In this document: in pieces, positions 62,431-64,000 of the stretch | How the letters are laid out: each line of letters begins with the position of its first letter | Numbering within the stretch: position 1 is the first letter of the stretch | Assembly: GCA_015680685.1 (NCBI GenBank) | Contig: MNCI01003851.1 | Coordinates: forward strand, 762,187-826,186 | Origin: Gnetum montanum | Lineage: Eukaryota; Streptophyta; Gnetopsida; Gnetales; Gnetaceae | DNA length: 64,000 nucleotides | Direction of reading: 5' to 3' | Notes under the pieces: model-generated | Told to the model about the DNA's origin: nothing | Databases searched by the model: none | Seen by the model: the letters and a program-made list of their open reading frames with translations, nothing else | Program-made: the position numbers and the translations under genes

Positions 62431-62784
62431 TGCATGAAGCAAAGTAGAAAAAAAATCATTATGACCTATTAGAGTTAGAAAATTTAGACAAAGAATCTAG
62501 TCAAAGGTGAAATTAGCCTCTGCAAAATGCTCTAAGGTGTTTTTTTCTAAATTAGTCTAAGTAATTCTATATGAAAACATTATTACAATCTTGCATAACC
62601 GTACATCATGACCAATTGGAATTTTTTAATAAATTTAGAAAAGACTTCCTAAGTCGCATGTAAAATTAGCCCCTATAAAAAATATCTTAGATGTTTATCT
62701 AAACTAGCTTAATAAATTCCATAAAAGCATTGTTACCATATTTTATAGCCTTGATAGCCAAACTTTTATAGCCCAAAACTAAGT

Positions 62785-62965
62785 CTTAGCCTAAATTATG
62801 CATAAATTTAGAAAATAGCATCTAAATTATGCATAATTTAGAAAAAACAATCATAATTTTAGAGAAAACATCTAAATTATGCAAAGCATGCATAAATTTA
62901 GAAAAAGCATCTAAACTATGCTCAAATTTAGAAAAAGAATCATAAGCTTAGAAAAAACCATGTAG
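62785..62965. repeat. Short degenerate tandem repeat, about 30-bp unit
   Basis: AAATTTAGAAAAAGCATCTAAATTATGCA and variants repeat about six times. No coding content. Confidence 0.75.
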
Positions 62966-63129
62966 CCATAGTAAAAGCTTGCTAAAAATAGAAAAATATT
63001 TTACTCTTCTTAACACAAAATTAAGCATGAGTTTTACATGTTGACAAAGAAAAAACATAAGTTATACATATCAAGCACTTCTATTTCCAAATGGTTAATG
63101 TGCTACAACCATGATTTTTCCTTGTTCAC

Positions 63130-63760
63130 ACAACCATAGCCAAAAAATTCATTAAAAATTCATTTGTGCTCCAATTTTAGTGATTCCACTGCAAAAAGAA
63201 TCACGAAAGTATGAACCTTATAGTGATGACCATTAAAACCAAAACAAGTATATCCATATATCCATAAAACATGAAAAGGATTTAGCCAAAACCATAATCA
63301 TCAACATTTAACCCTTTAGGCCAAGGTTGGTAAAAAATTTGCCAAAATTCATTTGAGCTCCAAATGGAGTGATTTCACCATCATTTGAAAGCTTATATTG
63401 AGTCCTATGCAACCATGCTTAGAAAACATTTAAGACCTTTTCTGTTTATGTAGGAAACATTTTTCAATTTAGACAATAATCCAAAAAGGGCACAAACATC
63501 TTTATTACACATGCTTAGTAAAAAATTTATAGAAAATTTATTTTAAGTTAAATATGAGTGATTCCACCTCCATCGGAAAGCTAAGGACAAAAAATACTCA
63601 ATAATAAATTGAAATTAGTCAAAACATTTATCATTTTCTTACAAAAAATTTGCAAAATTACATGAAATTACAAAAGTGGCACAAACAACCTAATTGTGTA
63701 ACATTAGGTAAATAGCCATAACTTCTTCATTATGAAGCCATAGTAAATGACATAACACCT
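63130..63760. repeat. Tandem repeat, about 190-bp unit, at least three copies
   Basis: Units at about 63135, 63325 and 63518 share AAAAAATTxxxxAAAATTCATTT(G) and (A/G)AGTGATT(C/T)CACCxxCATxxGAAAGC; spacing is 185-195 bp. The phrase also resembles parts of 63680-63800. This is a typical 3'-untranslated repeat form of Tat/Ogre-like elements, but the link is inference. Confidence 0.65.
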
Positions 63761-64000
63761 ATTAGAAATTCTAAATGAAGGGCTATGAACCCATCAACAT
63801 CAAGTTTACAAAGTTGAAGTCATTCTTCCAAGAAATAATACACAACCTTGCTTACTTTTTCATGTCAAAACTTCAAAAACTTGAAAATCAAGATTTCATA
63901 TAGCCATGGAAATAGTCAAAATAGAAAAAACCATTGATACCCATTAAAATTTACACCAAAATAATGGGGTATGATTTTGTTAAAGTTTAATTTTAACAAA

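Larger units (their letters stand above)
52441..63999 (+). mobile_element. Tat/Ogre-like Ty3 element with gag-protease and an opposite-strand gene
   Basis: Components: candidate 5' LTR (52441-53215), leader with a duplicated block (53490-54420), gag-protease (54568-58230), a minus-strand multi-exon relic (58866-62430) and tandem-repeat sequence (62785-63760). No RT, RNase H or integrase is seen, and the 3' LTR is not in the window. Tat-lineage elements are known for extra ORFs, including antisense ones, and for repeats near the 3' end. Treating all parts as one element is inference; the right limit is unknown. Confidence 0.5.
62431..63999. other. Noncoding tail of the window
   Basis: Apart from the two tandem repeats listed here, this is AT-rich sequence with no recognisable gene on either strand. 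The 5' end of the minus-strand gene relic may extend into its first part. Confidence 0.45.

Overview
The window looks like nuclear intergenic DNA from a vascular plant with a large, repeat-swollen genome. A gymnosperm is my best guess, but that is inference. No intact protein-coding gene is visible. Almost everything is decayed transposable-element sequence: AT-rich, full of stop codons, and nested. Many disrupted codons look like CAA/CAG to TAA/TAG changes, and one primer-binding site differs from its expected sequence only by C-to-T and G-to-A changes. That pattern fits long-term methylated, silenced DNA. The only host-gene-like piece is a fragment of a VOZ transcription factor, which points to a land plant.

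Layout. 1-3132 (+) is the 3' end of an Athila-like Ty3 retrotransposon: integrase tail, long noncoding stretch, 3' LTR. 3133-10780 (+) is the distal part of a Mutator-like element (MULE) with a coiled-coil plus Ulp1-type (C48) cysteine-protease gene. That gene is split in frame by a 3.9-kb gag-protease-only Ty3 element at 5091-9033. 10780-23447 (-) is a second, nearly full-length Athila-like element: LTR, tRNA-Asp-type primer site, gag, protease, RT, RNase H, integrase, 3' noncoding region. It is interrupted at 13.9-17.3 kb by an insertion holding the VOZ fragment and an LTR-like block. 25.4-28.9 kb (-) and 36.6-38.9 kb (+) are two head-to-head MULE transposase pseudogenes. Between them lie two tandem arrays, with units of about 420 bp (29.2-32.6 kb) and about 130/215 bp (33.0-34.9 kb). 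The second array recurs inverted at 44.6-46.3 kb and may form the long terminal arms of the second MULE. 47.2-48.56 kb (-) is another coiled-coil/Ulp1 relic. 48.56-50.85 kb (+) is a retroelement 3' ORF plus its 3' LTR, related to the LTR at 2301.

52.4 kb to the end is a third lineage, a Tat/Ogre-like element. It has an LTR candidate, a leader with a tandem duplication, a gag-protease relic on +, and no recognisable RT or integrase. A multi-exon gene relic on the - strand (58866-62430) keeps several recognisable splice sites. Short tandem repeats finish the window.

The genes do not form a working pathway. They are layers of insertions whose order can partly be read: the Ulp1 gene existed before the gag-protease element entered it, and the minus-strand Athila element existed before the VOZ-carrying insertion.
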